Assembly: GCA_902779785.1 (NCBI GenBank)
Contig: CACZDC010000018.1
Coordinates: 1 to 32,730 of the forward strand
Direction: 5' to 3'
Origin: an uncultured Bacteroidia bacterium
GTDB lineage: Bacteria; Bacteroidota; Bacteroidia; Bacteroidales; UBA932
DNA: 32,730 nt
The stretch's first letter is position 1; every line of letters starts with the position of its first letter. The notes under the pieces were generated by a model, which made no database searches, had not been told where the DNA came from, and saw nothing but the letters and a program-made list of their open reading frames with translations. The position numbers and the translations under genes are program-made. Positions 1-8,070 of the stretch are shown here, in pieces.

Positions 1-196
1 CCGAAGGCGCGGGGGCCAGTCAGCGGCCGAGCAGCACGGCAAAAAGCGGCAGAAAGGCGAGATGACCGGCGTAGGCGGGCGGGCAGGATGGTGGAGCCGA
101 GGGCTCCCGGGCGAAGCCGACCATTTTCCGGTCGGCAAGGCCGGCGGCCCGAAGACGCGATGGCCGAAACGCCGGAAACCCCGAAGGCCGACCGGG
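1..196 (+). repeat. GC-rich dispersed repeat, copy A (window starts inside it)
   Basis: Intergenic GC-rich DNA seen again at 14641-14776 (inverted) and 16121-16290 (same orientation). Two parts are recognisable. Positions 1-56 match the tail of the 16.2-kb copy (CCGAAGGCGCGGGG, then GCAGCACGGCAAA). Positions 82-150 match the core, with the hairpin GCCGACC-ATTTTCC-GGTCGGC at 115-135. The repeat runs up to the stop codon of the permease gene at 197. Open frames through it (for example 62-244) are repeat translations, not genes. The function is unknown; a REP-like or terminator-like role at gene ends is inferred from position only. Confidence 0.75.
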
Positions 197-1195
197 CTAC
201 TCCGCCCTGACGGTCCTGGCGGGATCGACGCGAGAAATAAATAGAGAAGGGATAAGCAGTATCAGCATAATGGCCGCATAGGCGATCAGATCGGCCGCAA
301 GCACGGAAAAGACATTCACGTGGACCGGAACGAAAGACACGAAATAATTGGCCGGGTCCAGAGGAATCAGATGAGTCGTCCCCTGCACGAGACAGAAAAG
401 CAGCGCCAGCACATTCCCCGCAAGCATCCCCTTCAGCACCACCGAAGAAGACAGCAGGAGAAAGACCTTGGCTATCCCCCGGTCGGACATTCCGAGAGTC
501 TTGAGCGTCCCGATGGTAGAAATATTGCGGAAAAGAACAATAAGAAGCCCGCTTACCATATTGAATCCCGCCACCAGAATCATCAGCAGAAGGATGAACA
601 AAACATTGAAATCCAGCAGGTCTAGCCAGTCAAAGAGCTGAGGATAGGCAGACACGGAAGACTGCACATACAAGTCCTCCTCCTCGTCCCGGCCGCTGAG
701 CGACAGAATGGAGCCTATGCGCCCGCGAAGTTCTTCCATCGCCGGGGCGGAACGCATCTCACTCCGGAGCGAAACCTCGATCGCCGAAACTCTGTCCTCA
801 CCCAGCTGAGAAAGCCGCTGCATATCCTCCAGACGGGCATAGACCAGAAGATTGTCGTCCATATCAAGGATGTCACGATGGATTTCGCTCACGCGGAAAC
901 GCCTCACCCTGACCTTCTCGCCGACGAAATAAGTGGTCATCTCATCCCCGACGCCAAGCCCCGTAATTTCGGAAAGGCGCTGAGGAATGCTGACGCAGAG
1001 AGAAGAGTCAATCCTGTCGGGAACACCCTTGACCACAACCCCGTGGATCACATCCCCGGAACGGACTATTCCCTGACGGACGACGACCCCCGTCATCGCC
1101 CTGACCCCCGGCAGCGAAAGGATCTCCTCCTCCGAAGGCAGGCTGGAAGGGATGTCAGCGCCGCTGACGTGCTGGATCCTGAGGTCGCCGGTCAT
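197..1195 (-). CDS. N-terminally truncated FtsX/LolC-LolE-type ABC transporter permease (likely pseudogene)
   Basis: The 332-residue frame resembles the lipoprotein-releasing (LolC/LolE) permease family. It has a periplasmic domain (about residues 1-195), then three hydrophobic segments (about 200-225, 240-270 and 290-320), and ends in the family-typical SRVDPARTVRAE. Family members are usually about 400 residues and begin with an arm and a first membrane helix that anchors the periplasmic domain. That part is absent here. The frame is open 12 codons upstream of the ATG (ALRNEVRDGVAE, typical of the residues just after the first helix) and then meets TGA and the TAA of the M13 peptidase gene. 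The missing 5-prime end therefore appears deleted right at the neighbour's stop codon. Without helix 1 the product is unlikely to assemble normally. No promoter or ribosome site is visible. A misassembly at this point is an alternative explanation. Confidence 0.75.
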   Translation of the reverse strand: MTGDLRIQHVSGADIPSSLPSEEEILSLPGVRAMTGVVVRQGIVRSGDVIHGVVVKGVPDRIDSSLCVSIPQRLSEITGLGVGDEMTTYFVGEKVRVRRFRVSEIHRDILDMDDNLLVYARLEDMQRLSQLGEDRVSAIEVSLRSEMRSAPAMEELRGRIGSILSLSGRDEEEDLYVQSSVSAYPQLFDWLDLLDFNVLFILLLMILVAGFNMVSGLLIVLFRNISTIGTLKTLGMSDRGIAKVFLLLSSSVVLKGMLAGNVLALLFCLVQGTTHLIPLDPANYFVSFVPVHVNVFSVLAADLIAYAAIMLILLIPSLFISRVDPARTVRAE

Positions 1196-1234
1196 TTCCG
1201 CGACCCCGTCCCGGACCTCATTCCTGAGGGCTCA

Positions 1235-3244
1235 TTACCAGATATGGACACGCTCCTCCTCAGGACGGAACATCGGGTCACCCTCCTTGATGTCGAAGGC
1301 ATCGAAGAAGGTCTGGAAGTTGCGCAGGGACACGTTGACACGGTTCACGGCAAGAGAGTGAGGGTCGGTGTTGGTGCGGAGAGCCTTCTCCTGGTCGGTG
1401 ATGTTCTGGGCCCAGATGATGCCATAGCTCAGATAGAAGCGCTGGGCGGGAGTGAAACCGTCGATAAGGCCCTGCTCCTTACCCTTGAGCGCGTTGAGCA
1501 TCGCGGAATAAGCGATGGACAGACCGCCGTGGTCGCCGATATTCTCGCCGAGGGTGTAACGGCCGTTGGCGTGGACTCCGGGAAGGACCTCGACCGCATC
1601 GAACTGGGCGACGAGCTTGTCGCCGAGAGCGTCGAACTTGGCCTTGTCCTCCGCAGTCCACCAGTTGCTCATATTTCCATTTGCGTCAAAGAGGGAGCCC
1701 TGGTCGTCGAAGCCGTGGGACATCTCGTGACCTATGACCACGCCGATGCCGCCGTAGTTGACGGGAGCGTCCGCATCCGGATCAAAGAAAGGCTTCTGGA
1801 GAATGCCGGCAGGGAAGCAAATCTCATTGGTGGTGGGATTGTAATAGGCATTCGTAGTCTGGGGAGTCATACCCCACTCAGTCTTGTCGGTAGGCTTGCC
1901 GAGCTTCTGGATATTGTCCTGGACATACCAGGCGCTGGCATTGCGGAGATTCTCGTAGTAAGTGTTCTCCGGGTCGATGTCGAGGGTGGAATAGTCCTTC
2001 CACTTGTCAGGATAGCCGATCTTGACAGTAAATGCAGCGAGTTTTTCGCGGGCACGGACCTTTGTCGAATCGCTCATCCATTCCAGGGAATCGATGTGCT
2101 CGCCGAGGGCGACACGGAGATTCTCGACCAGCTCGAGCATCTTCTTTTTTGAAGATTCCGGGAAATAACGCTTGACATACATCTCGCCGACAGCCTCGCC
2201 GAGGATGCTGTTCGGAACCTGCATAGCACGTTTCCAGCGCGGTTTCTGCTCCTGAGCGCCACTCATCTGATGGGAGAAGAATTCCCAGGAAGCCGTGTAG
2301 AACTCATCGGAAAGGGCGCCTGCACTGCCGCTGACGAACTGAGTGAGGGTATAGGCCTTGAGAGTCTCGATATCAGTCTCGGCAAAAAGCGAGTTGAGGG
2401 CATCGAAGTAGCTGGGTTGCTGGACTATGATCTTCTCGGGCACGGGAATGCCGAAACTTTCGCAGAAGAGGTTGAAACGAAGTTCAGGCCACTTTGCGAC
2501 GACTTCCTCTCCGCTCATCGGATTGTAGATGGCCTGCATCACGCGGTTCTGCTCGCGGGACCAGAAAGCCTGGGCCATAGCGTCTTCGACCTGGAGGTCC
2601 TGCTCAGCGACGGCAGCGGCGTCCGCAATGCCGGCAAGGCTGAGAACCTTCTCAAGATAAGCCTTGTAGCCGGCCTTTAGCTCTGCATTCTTTTCAAGCA
2701 GATAATAGTCGCGGTCGCCCATTCCGAGACCGCCCTGTCCAAGATAGAAAACCTGCATATCACTGTCGGCAAGGTCAGCCTCGACTCCGCCGCCGAAGAA
2801 ACCGCCGTCGCCGACGAGGTTCATCTTACCGAGCTGACGCACAAGGCCTTCCTTGTCACTGACGGCGAGGATTTCGGCGATGTACGGCTGGATGGGTTCG
2901 GCGCCGAGTTCATTCCTCTTCACGGAATCTAGAGCCATCTTGTAAAGGTCGGAAATCTTCTGGTCCACAGAGCCTTTCGCAGCCTTCATCGTGGTCATAC
3001 TCTCGAAGAGGGCGTTCAGGTTCTCCTGAGTCCTCTCTGCAATGGCGTCGAAAGAGCCGAAGCGGGAATACTCGGGTTTGAGGGGATTCTTGGCCTGCCA
3101 TCCTCCGGTAGCATACTGGTAGAAATCCACTTTCGGACTCACCGTGGTGTCAAGGTCCGTAAGGTCCAGGGCCGGGACAGCGCTTCTGCGGGCACAGCCG
3201 GCAAGGGCAAGAAATGAAATCATAACAAGTGTAATCTTTTTCAT
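1235..3244 (-). CDS. pepO: M13 family zinc metallopeptidase (neprilysin/PepO-like), lipoprotein
   Basis: 669 residues. It starts with a lipoprotein signal (MKKITLVMISFLALAGC, lipobox LAGC), so it is probably exported and lipid-anchored at the cell envelope. The M13 signature is complete: the zinc motif HEMSH near residue 505, the second metal ligand in GENIGDHGG near residue 566, the substrate-binding NAYYNPTTNEICFPAGI segment upstream, and the family-typical C-terminal RVHIW. Family members cleave oligopeptides. The ATG at 3244 is preferred over an upstream in-frame start at 3286 because it begins the signal peptide exactly and leaves room for the promoter box at 3274-3281. It is transcribed away from the YczE-like gene. 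The truncated permease follows in the same frame after TAA-TGA. Confidence 0.93.
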   Translation of the reverse strand: MKKITLVMISFLALAGCARRSAVPALDLTDLDTTVSPKVDFYQYATGGWQAKNPLKPEYSRFGSFDAIAERTQENLNALFESMTTMKAAKGSVDQKISDLYKMALDSVKRNELGAEPIQPYIAEILAVSDKEGLVRQLGKMNLVGDGGFFGGGVEADLADSDMQVFYLGQGGLGMGDRDYYLLEKNAELKAGYKAYLEKVLSLAGIADAAAVAEQDLQVEDAMAQAFWSREQNRVMQAIYNPMSGEEVVAKWPELRFNLFCESFGIPVPEKIIVQQPSYFDALNSLFAETDIETLKAYTLTQFVSGSAGALSDEFYTASWEFFSHQMSGAQEQKPRWKRAMQVPNSILGEAVGEMYVKRYFPESSKKKMLELVENLRVALGEHIDSLEWMSDSTKVRAREKLAAFTVKIGYPDKWKDYSTLDIDPENTYYENLRNASAWYVQDNIQKLGKPTDKTEWGMTPQTTNAYYNPTTNEICFPAGILQKPFFDPDADAPVNYGGIGVVIGHEMSHGFDDQGSLFDANGNMSNWWTAEDKAKFDALGDKLVAQFDAVEVLPGVHANGRYTLGENIGDHGGLSIAYSAMLNALKGKEQGLIDGFTPAQRFYLSYGIIWAQNITDQEKALRTNTDPHSLAVNRVNVSLRNFQTFFDAFDIKEGDPMFRPEEERVHIW

Positions 3245-3273
3245 ATAGCTGTTTGTATTTAGTTTCCAATTTG

Positions 3274-3281
3274 CAAATTTA
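3274..3281 (-). promoter_or_regulatory. minus-7 box of the M13 peptidase gene
   Basis: TAAATTTG on the minus strand matches the Bacteroidota TAnnTTTG consensus. It lies 29 nt upstream of the ATG at 3244. I see no clear minus-33 TTG at the standard distance. Confidence 0.6.
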
Positions 3282-3293
3282 CACAATTATATG

Positions 3294-3301
3294 CATCTTT
3301 G
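3294..3301 (+). promoter_or_regulatory. putative minus-7 box of the YczE-like gene
   Basis: CATCTTTG is one base from TAnnTTTG and sits 16 nt before the ATG at 3318. It forms a compact divergent promoter region with the minus-strand box at 3274-3281. Confidence 0.4.
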
Positions 3302-3317
3302 AAGACTTTTTGAAAAA

Positions 3318-3986
3318 ATGAACATCAAAGATATCACCCGCCGCTACGGCATCTCCACCCTGGGCCTGGCCCTGATAGCTTTCGGAGTGGCCCTGTCCAT
3401 CAAGTCGAATCTGGGAATCGCGCCTCCTTCCTGTCCGCCCACAATTTTTGGCCTTAAGTGGCCGGTCCTCTCGGTAGGGACCTATATCTGGATGTTCAAC
3501 GCCCTGTTCATCATCGGCCAGGTCCTGATCCTGAGGAGCCGTTTCAAGGCCGAGGACCTGCTCCAGATTCCGGCAATCCTTATTTTCGGCTATCTCTGCG
3601 ACGCGGGGATATGGGCTCTGGACGCCCTGGAGGCTCCTGCGACGAATTATGCAGTCCAGCTGCTGCTAAGCCTTGCGGCTGTCCTCGTGACCGCAGTCGG
3701 CATACATATAGAGGTCATAGGGAACGGCTGGATGCTCTCAGGGGACAAACTCCTCAACGTCATAGAAGGAGAGACCCACTGGCGCTTCAGCACGATGAAA
3801 ATCGTCTTCGACATCCTGCAGGTAGCGCTGACCGCGCTGCTCGCCTGGATATGGTTCTCCACCCCCGGCGGCAACGGGGAAACTATGGTCATACGCGAAG
3901 GGACACTTATCCTGATGGTCGCGACAGGCCTCTGTATGAAACTTACCGACCCGCTCATCGACAGGATTTTCAATGCGAAAGTTTGA
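3318..3986 (+). CDS. YczE/DUF6198-like integral membrane protein
   Basis: 222 residues with about five hydrophobic segments (approximately 13-30, 50-72, 84-104, 112-134, 163-182). The N-terminal pattern GLALIAFGVALSIKSNLGI, followed by a PP/T-rich turn and a SVGTY segment, is the hallmark of the YczE/YitT-related membrane family (DUF6198), whose substrate is unknown. It is transcribed divergently from the M13 peptidase. The start codon of the BASS-like transporter gene lies inside its last 14 bases, so the two are co-transcribed and probably translationally coupled. A transport role is plausible from context but not shown by the sequence. Confidence 0.75.
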   Translation: MNIKDITRRYGISTLGLALIAFGVALSIKSNLGIAPPSCPPTIFGLKWPVLSVGTYIWMFNALFIIGQVLILRSRFKAEDLLQIPAILIFGYLCDAGIWALDALEAPATNYAVQLLLSLAAVLVTAVGIHIEVIGNGWMLSGDKLLNVIEGETHWRFSTMKIVFDILQVALTALLAWIWFSTPGGNGETMVIREGTLILMVATGLCMKLTDPLIDRIFNAKV

Positions 3987-4923
3987 AGAAATAATACGTG
4001 ACTGGCTGCTCCCGGGGGCTATCGTCTTCGGGATAAGCCTTTACCTTTTCTACCGCTACACCTCTTTCCTGCATCCCTGGGGCCATTTTCTCGGAGTAGC
4101 GGCCTCAGAGGGACAGCGGCTGGTGATTTTCACCCTCCTTTTCTTCCAGTTCGTCAAAGTGTCGCCCCACGACCTGGGGATAGTCCGCTGGCACTACAAG
4201 GCGCTGCTTTTCCAGATACTCAGTTTCTCCCTTCTCGCCGTGCTGACCGTTTTCACCAAAGGCGACGGGAAAATGCTGCTGGAATGCGCGATGATCTGCC
4301 TGATATGTCCCACGGCCTCCGCAGCCGGAGTAATCACCGAAAGACTGGGCGGAAAGATCAATGAAAACGTCAGCTATCTGGTCCTCATCAACCTTGCCGC
4401 GACCTTCCTGATTCCTATGGTCATTCCTCTGATCAGCCCTTCGGACGAGCTCAGTTTCTGGGCCTATGTCGGCCACCTTGCGCTGAAAGTCTTCCCTATG
4501 CTGATCCTTCCCTGCGCCCTGGCCTGGCTTATCCGCTACACCGCTCCCCGTCTCCAGCGCAAGTTGATGCGGCTCAGCCGCTATGCATTCTATGTATGGG
4601 GCGTCGGCCTCACCCTGGCTATGGTAATGTCCACCAGGGCCCTCCTGCTGAGCCAGCTTTCCGCCGGGGCCATTGCAATGATAGTAGTCGTATCGATGGC
4701 GGCCTGTTTCGGACAGTTCTTCCTAGGCCGAAAGAGCGAAAAAGACCGTGTCGAAAGCCTGACTGCGGGCCAGGCTATGGGCCAGAAGAACACCGGATTT
4801 ATGATCTGGCTGGGCTATAACTACCTCACCCCCGTCACCTCGGTCGCCGGCGGCCTCTATGCCATCTGGCAGAATCTATTCAATTCCTGGGAGTTATACC
4901 GCAAGGAGCATCCTAAATCCTAG
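3973..4923 (+). CDS. BASS-family (bile acid:sodium symporter-like) transporter
   Basis: 316 residues with eight to nine hydrophobic segments, typical in length for the bile acid/sodium symporter superfamily. Two conserved stretches are visible: CPTASAAGVITERLGG near residues 112-127 (first crossover region) and TAGQAMGQKNTGF near residues 263-275 (second crossover region). Family members couple sodium to uptake of organic anions such as bile acids, pantothenate or ketopantoate. The substrate here cannot be read from the sequence. The gene overlaps the upstream membrane protein gene by 14 bp. Its last 11 bp overlap tail-to-tail with the Nudix gene, so no terminator separates the two. Confidence 0.85.
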   Translation: MRKFEEIIRDWLLPGAIVFGISLYLFYRYTSFLHPWGHFLGVAASEGQRLVIFTLLFFQFVKVSPHDLGIVRWHYKALLFQILSFSLLAVLTVFTKGDGKMLLECAMICLICPTASAAGVITERLGGKINENVSYLVLINLAATFLIPMVIPLISPSDELSFWAYVGHLALKVFPMLILPCALAWLIRYTAPRLQRKLMRLSRYAFYVWGVGLTLAMVMSTRALLLSQLSAGAIAMIVVVSMAACFGQFFLGRKSEKDRVESLTAGQAMGQKNTGFMIWLGYNYLTPVTSVAGGLYAIWQNLFNSWELYRKEHPKS

Positions 4924-5524
4924 CCTCGCGGAAAACCTCCTGGATCGACGGATAGGTGTTTTTCAGGAAGGGAGGAAGGGAGGATTTGGCGACCCAGGCC
5001 GCCTTGGTTATGTCTTCTTCCCTCTGCGGAGTCAGATTCACCGGATTGGTGTACAGCATATCGTACCACCAGGTATGTTTCAGATGCCACACTCCCCCTC
5101 GAAGGTAAACGTGGTCGGTTATGCAGATAAGCCGGCGCAGCTGAAGTTCGTCCACTCCGGTCTCCTCCTGAACTTCGCGAAGGGCCGTGACCTCTATGTC
5201 CTCCCCGGCCTCCTGATGTCCTTTCGGCAGGTCCCACAGACCGCTTCTGGAGATAAGAAGGAAGTCTCCACGGCGGTTCGAAACCAGCCCTCCGGCGGCA
5301 TTCACTTCCTTGAATTCCAGACAGATACGGCGATAGGTCTTTTCGATGTCGTCCGTAGGGATATAGATGCGCGAAAGGCTGTCCTGGACTTCGAACATCC
5401 TCACAAGGGCGTGTATGTCTATACGCTCTCCGGGATGGAACTCGACGGAGTTCGGGTCGGAAAGGGCTTCCTCGGAAGGGTCGCAGATTACGATACACCT
5501 CTTCTCGAAATAAATCTTCTGCAT
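4913..5524 (-). CDS. Nudix hydrolase
   Basis: 203 residues. The Nudix box is complete (GHQEAGE, seven residues, then REVQEETGV) around residues 101-123, so a metal-dependent nucleoside-diphosphate-linked hydrolase activity is expected. The substrate is not predictable. The N-terminal 75 residues lie before the Nudix fold and contain no motif I recognise. They make the protein longer than a minimal Nudix enzyme (about 150 residues). It is driven by a divergent promoter region shared with the SRPBCC-like gene and converges on the BASS transporter gene with an 11-bp overlap. Confidence 0.9.
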   Translation of the reverse strand: MQKIYFEKRCIVICDPSEEALSDPNSVEFHPGERIDIHALVRMFEVQDSLSRIYIPTDDIEKTYRRICLEFKEVNAAGGLVSNRRGDFLLISRSGLWDLPKGHQEAGEDIEVTALREVQEETGVDELQLRRLICITDHVYLRGGVWHLKHTWWYDMLYTNPVNLTPQREEDITKAAWVAKSSLPPFLKNTYPSIQEVFREARI

Positions 5525-5533
5525 AATATTTCT

Positions 5534-5541
5534 TATATTTG
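5534..5541 (+). promoter_or_regulatory. minus-7 box of the SRPBCC-rsmF-TPR operon
   Basis: TATATTTG is a perfect TAnnTTTG, 22 nt before the ATG at 5564. It overlaps the untranslated leader of the divergent Nudix gene, so the two promoters may compete. Confidence 0.6.
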
Positions 5542-5548
5542 CAAGTTA

Positions 5549-5556
5549 CAAAGATA
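5549..5556 (-). promoter_or_regulatory. minus-7 box of the Nudix gene
   Basis: TATCTTTG on the minus strand is a perfect TAnnTTTG, 24 nt before the ATG at 5524. It is interleaved with the plus-strand box at 5534-5541. Confidence 0.6.
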
Positions 5557-5563
5557 GACAATT

Positions 5564-6010
5564 ATGACTGAAATAGAAAGTAAACACGGTCTGGTTTCAC
5601 GCCAATGTTATGAATTATATATGGCTTTCGCGGACCTGCGCAACTTCAAGGCTATGCTTCCCGAGGACAAGAAAGATATGGTCACGGCCGAATACGACAC
5701 TCTGACCGCGACCGTCCAGGGTTTCAACGTAGGGGTGAAGGTCCACGAAAGGGTGCCCTATTCCCGCATTGAACTGGTGGACTACGGCGCTCCGCTTGCC
5801 TTCCACATCGTGATCCATTTCGACCCCGCGGCCTCCGACCCGTACAAGACCGATTTCCATATCAAGGTGGAGGCGGATCTCAACCTTATGATGAAAATGA
5901 TGATTGGCGGCAAGATCAAAGACGGCCTGGACAAGATCGTAGACGGCATCGTGGACGCCTCCAACGGCAAGATGCCGGAAGGATTCGATCCCTCGAAGTT
6001 CAATGTTTGA
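5564..6010 (+). CDS. SRPBCC/START-like domain protein
   Basis: 148 residues, no signal peptide. It begins with an N-terminal segment rich in charged residues, then alternating strands (YDTLTATVQGFNVGVKV, SRIELVDYG, FHIVIHFDP, FHIKVEADL), and ends in a long helix (MMKMMIGGKIKDGLDKIVDGI). This is the pattern of small helix-grip (SRPBCC) proteins that hold hydrophobic ligands. The assignment rests on pattern, not on a catalytic motif. The gene is first in an operon and its last 8 bp overlap the RsmF-like methyltransferase gene, which implies translational coupling. Its biochemical role is unknown. Confidence 0.6.
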   Translation: MTEIESKHGLVSRQCYELYMAFADLRNFKAMLPEDKKDMVTAEYDTLTATVQGFNVGVKVHERVPYSRIELVDYGAPLAFHIVIHFDPAASDPYKTDFHIKVEADLNLMMKMMIGGKIKDGLDKIVDGIVDASNGKMPEGFDPSKFNV

Positions 6011-7136
6011 CGCCGAGTTCATAGAACTGCTGGAAGAGTCCGTCGGCGAATATGCCCCCGGAGTCGTCGAGGCCCTGGGCAAGGAGGCTTCGGTCTCGCT
6101 GAGGCTGAACCCGTCCAAACTCAGGGACTGCCCTTTCGAAGAGGCCGAGGCTCTGGACTGGAGTCCCTATGGATACCTGCTGCCCCAAAGGCCGAATTTC
6201 ACCCTTGACCCACTGTTTCACGCCGGAGCCTACTATGTCCAGGATTCTTCCGCGATGTTCGTCGGAACCTTGCTGAGGAAGGTCCTCGGGGAGTTTTCGC
6301 CGGGACTGAGAGTACTGGACCTGTGCGCCGCGCCAGGCGGGAAGACTACGGACGCGGCGGCCTCCCTCAGAGAAGAGTTCGGAGAGCGTTTCTCGCTGAT
6401 TTCCAATGAAGTGATGCGGAAGCGTTTCAATGTCCTGAGGGGGAATGTCCGAAGCTGGGGAGACAGCCGCGTGGGAGTTGTCTGCCGGGATCCGTCCGGC
6501 TTCGGAGACAGACCGCTCTTCGACATAATCCTCGCCGACGTGCCCTGCTCCGGCGAAGGTATGTTCCGCAAGGACGAAAAGGCCGTGGAAGACTGGTCTC
6601 CGGACACCGTCAAACTCTGCGCAGCACGCTCCAGGCGCATCATTTCCGATATCTGGCCGACTCTGAAAGGCGGCGGAATCCTGATTTATTCCACCTGTAC
6701 CTTCAATCATTTTGAGAATGACGACACGGTCTTATGGATTGCGGAGACACTCGGGGCCGAAATTATGGACCTCGGGGAGATTGCCCCCTCCGTCAGGACG
6801 AAGGCCGGATATGCAATGCTGCCAGGGCTGGTCCCCGGCGAAGGCCAATGGGCCTCGCTCTTGAGGAAAAAGGGCGAAGGAATAAGTGAGGGAGATCCTT
6901 TCCGGATACTTAAGGCCGAAGTTCCCGCGGAAGTTTTCCCGGATTATCCACGCGTCGGACTGAGCCGCGCCGATGCGCTGAAATATCTCCACGGAGATGC
7001 CCTCAGGCTAGAAGGCGCCCCTCTGGGCCCTATTGTCGTGACCTATTGCGGACTGCCGCTCGGTCCGGCTAAAAACCTCGGCAGCAGGTGCAACAATCTA
7101 TATCCTAAAGAGCGGCGAATCAGGATGGACGTATAA
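6003..7136 (+). CDS. rsmF: RsmF-like rRNA cytosine-C5 methyltransferase (NOL1/NOP2/Sun family)
   Basis: 377 residues. Motifs in order are YVQDSSAMF near residue 78, the SAM-binding loop DLCAAPGGKT near 104-113, DVPCSGEGMFRKD near 179 (cysteine that releases the product) and STCTF near 229 (nucleophilic cysteine). The region after about residue 270 resembles the RsmF/YebU C-terminal RNA-binding part. The enzyme should methylate cytosine C5 in rRNA (16S C1407 in the E. coli homologue). The exact site here is inferred, and tRNA substrates are possible in this family. It overlaps the SRPBCC-like gene by 8 bp, and the next gene starts one base after its stop. Confidence 0.88.
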   Translation: MFDAEFIELLEESVGEYAPGVVEALGKEASVSLRLNPSKLRDCPFEEAEALDWSPYGYLLPQRPNFTLDPLFHAGAYYVQDSSAMFVGTLLRKVLGEFSPGLRVLDLCAAPGGKTTDAAASLREEFGERFSLISNEVMRKRFNVLRGNVRSWGDSRVGVVCRDPSGFGDRPLFDIILADVPCSGEGMFRKDEKAVEDWSPDTVKLCAARSRRIISDIWPTLKGGGILIYSTCTFNHFENDDTVLWIAETLGAEIMDLGEIAPSVRTKAGYAMLPGLVPGEGQWASLLRKKGEGISEGDPFRILKAEVPAEVFPDYPRVGLSRADALKYLHGDALRLEGAPLGPIVVTYCGLPLGPAKNLGSRCNNLYPKERRIRMDV

Positions 7137-7137
7137 A

Positions 7138-8022
7138 ATGAAAAGAATATTATTTGCCATATCTCTCTGGGCTCTCGTTTCGGCATCCTGCCTCGCCCAG
7201 CCCCTTTCCAAGGAAGAATACAGAGCGAAGCACCAAAGGGTGACTTCGCGGGTCGGAGTATCCGGAGTCGGGGTGGAAACACTTATAGACCAATGGATTG
7301 AAGCCTGGCCGGACGACCCTATGGCCTATCTGGCGCAGTTTTCCTATTATTATGAAAAGTGCCAGAGCACAAAGGTTATAAAGCTTCCGCAGGAGCGCTA
7401 TCTCGGGAAAAAGCCCTTGCTGCCGATGAAAGACTCCTCCGGGAGGGCGAACAATTTCTTCGAGGACATCATCTACGACGACGCCCTCTATGCAAAGGCG
7501 GAAGGGGCCGTATCGAAAGCCATCTCGCTTGAGCCTCTCCGCCTGGACTGGCGCCTTGCAAGGATTACCGCGATGACCGCTTATGAAAAAGGCAGTCCAG
7601 ATATGGCCCTTATGGAACTTAAAGCCCTGGCGGACAAGAACTTCAACGAAGGTCCAAAGTGGTCGTACGAAGGCGTGGACAAAATTGGCGAGGAGGAATT
7701 CAAGGCCCTTGTCCAGGAATATTGCTATACTTTCTTCCGCCTCGGCACTCCGCAGGCGGCGGAGGCTTTCCGAGAACTCAGCGAGCATATGTTGAAGTAT
7801 TGCAAGGACGATTCTCTCTATCTCAACAACCTCGGCTCTTACTATCTCGTATTCAAAAAAGACGGTAAAAAAGCTCATAAGTATTACAAGCAGGTACTCC
7901 GCAAGCATCCGGACGACCTCACGGCACTGCAGAACTGCGTCCTGATGGCGAAAAACGCCAAAGACGCCAAGCTCGAGAAGAAATACCAGGACAGGCTCGC
8001 AAAGGTCCGTGCAGGCAAATGA
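7138..8022 (+). CDS. secreted tetratricopeptide-like repeat protein
   Basis: 294 residues with a cleavable signal peptide (MKRILFAISLWALVSASCLAQ), so it is exported to the periplasm or beyond. The cysteine before LAQ could suggest a lipoprotein, but the AQ cleavage pattern fits signal peptidase I better. The mature protein is helical. Paired helices near residues 60-80, 115-150 and 200-260, with the pattern LYLNNLGSYYLVFKKDGKKA and YYKQVLRKHPDD, look like degenerate tetratricopeptide repeats, which bind peptides or proteins. No enzyme motif is visible. It is third in the operon with SRPBCC and rsmF, one base after rsmF. Confidence 0.65.
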   Translation: MKRILFAISLWALVSASCLAQPLSKEEYRAKHQRVTSRVGVSGVGVETLIDQWIEAWPDDPMAYLAQFSYYYEKCQSTKVIKLPQERYLGKKPLLPMKDSSGRANNFFEDIIYDDALYAKAEGAVSKAISLEPLRLDWRLARITAMTAYEKGSPDMALMELKALADKNFNEGPKWSYEGVDKIGEEEFKALVQEYCYTFFRLGTPQAAEAFRELSEHMLKYCKDDSLYLNNLGSYYLVFKKDGKKAHKYYKQVLRKHPDDLTALQNCVLMAKNAKDAKLEKKYQDRLAKVRAGK

Positions 8023-8070
8023 AACTATTTTCAAAAATCCTCCGTATTATAAGAGTATATTGTTGAAAAT

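Noticed and set aside
62-244. Small frames across the GC-rich repeats (also near 14571-14856 and 16079-16658)
   Set aside because: All three copies give proline/arginine-rich translations of the same repeat in several frames, with no start-site signals. They are repeat sequence, not genes.
878-2152. 424-codon plus-strand open frame
   Set aside because: Antisense to the M13 peptidase and permease genes; no recognisable motifs.
7150-8034. 294-codon minus-strand open frame of the same length as the TPR-like gene
   Set aside because: Exact shadow. The plus-strand gene has a signal peptide and operon context; the minus frame has neither.
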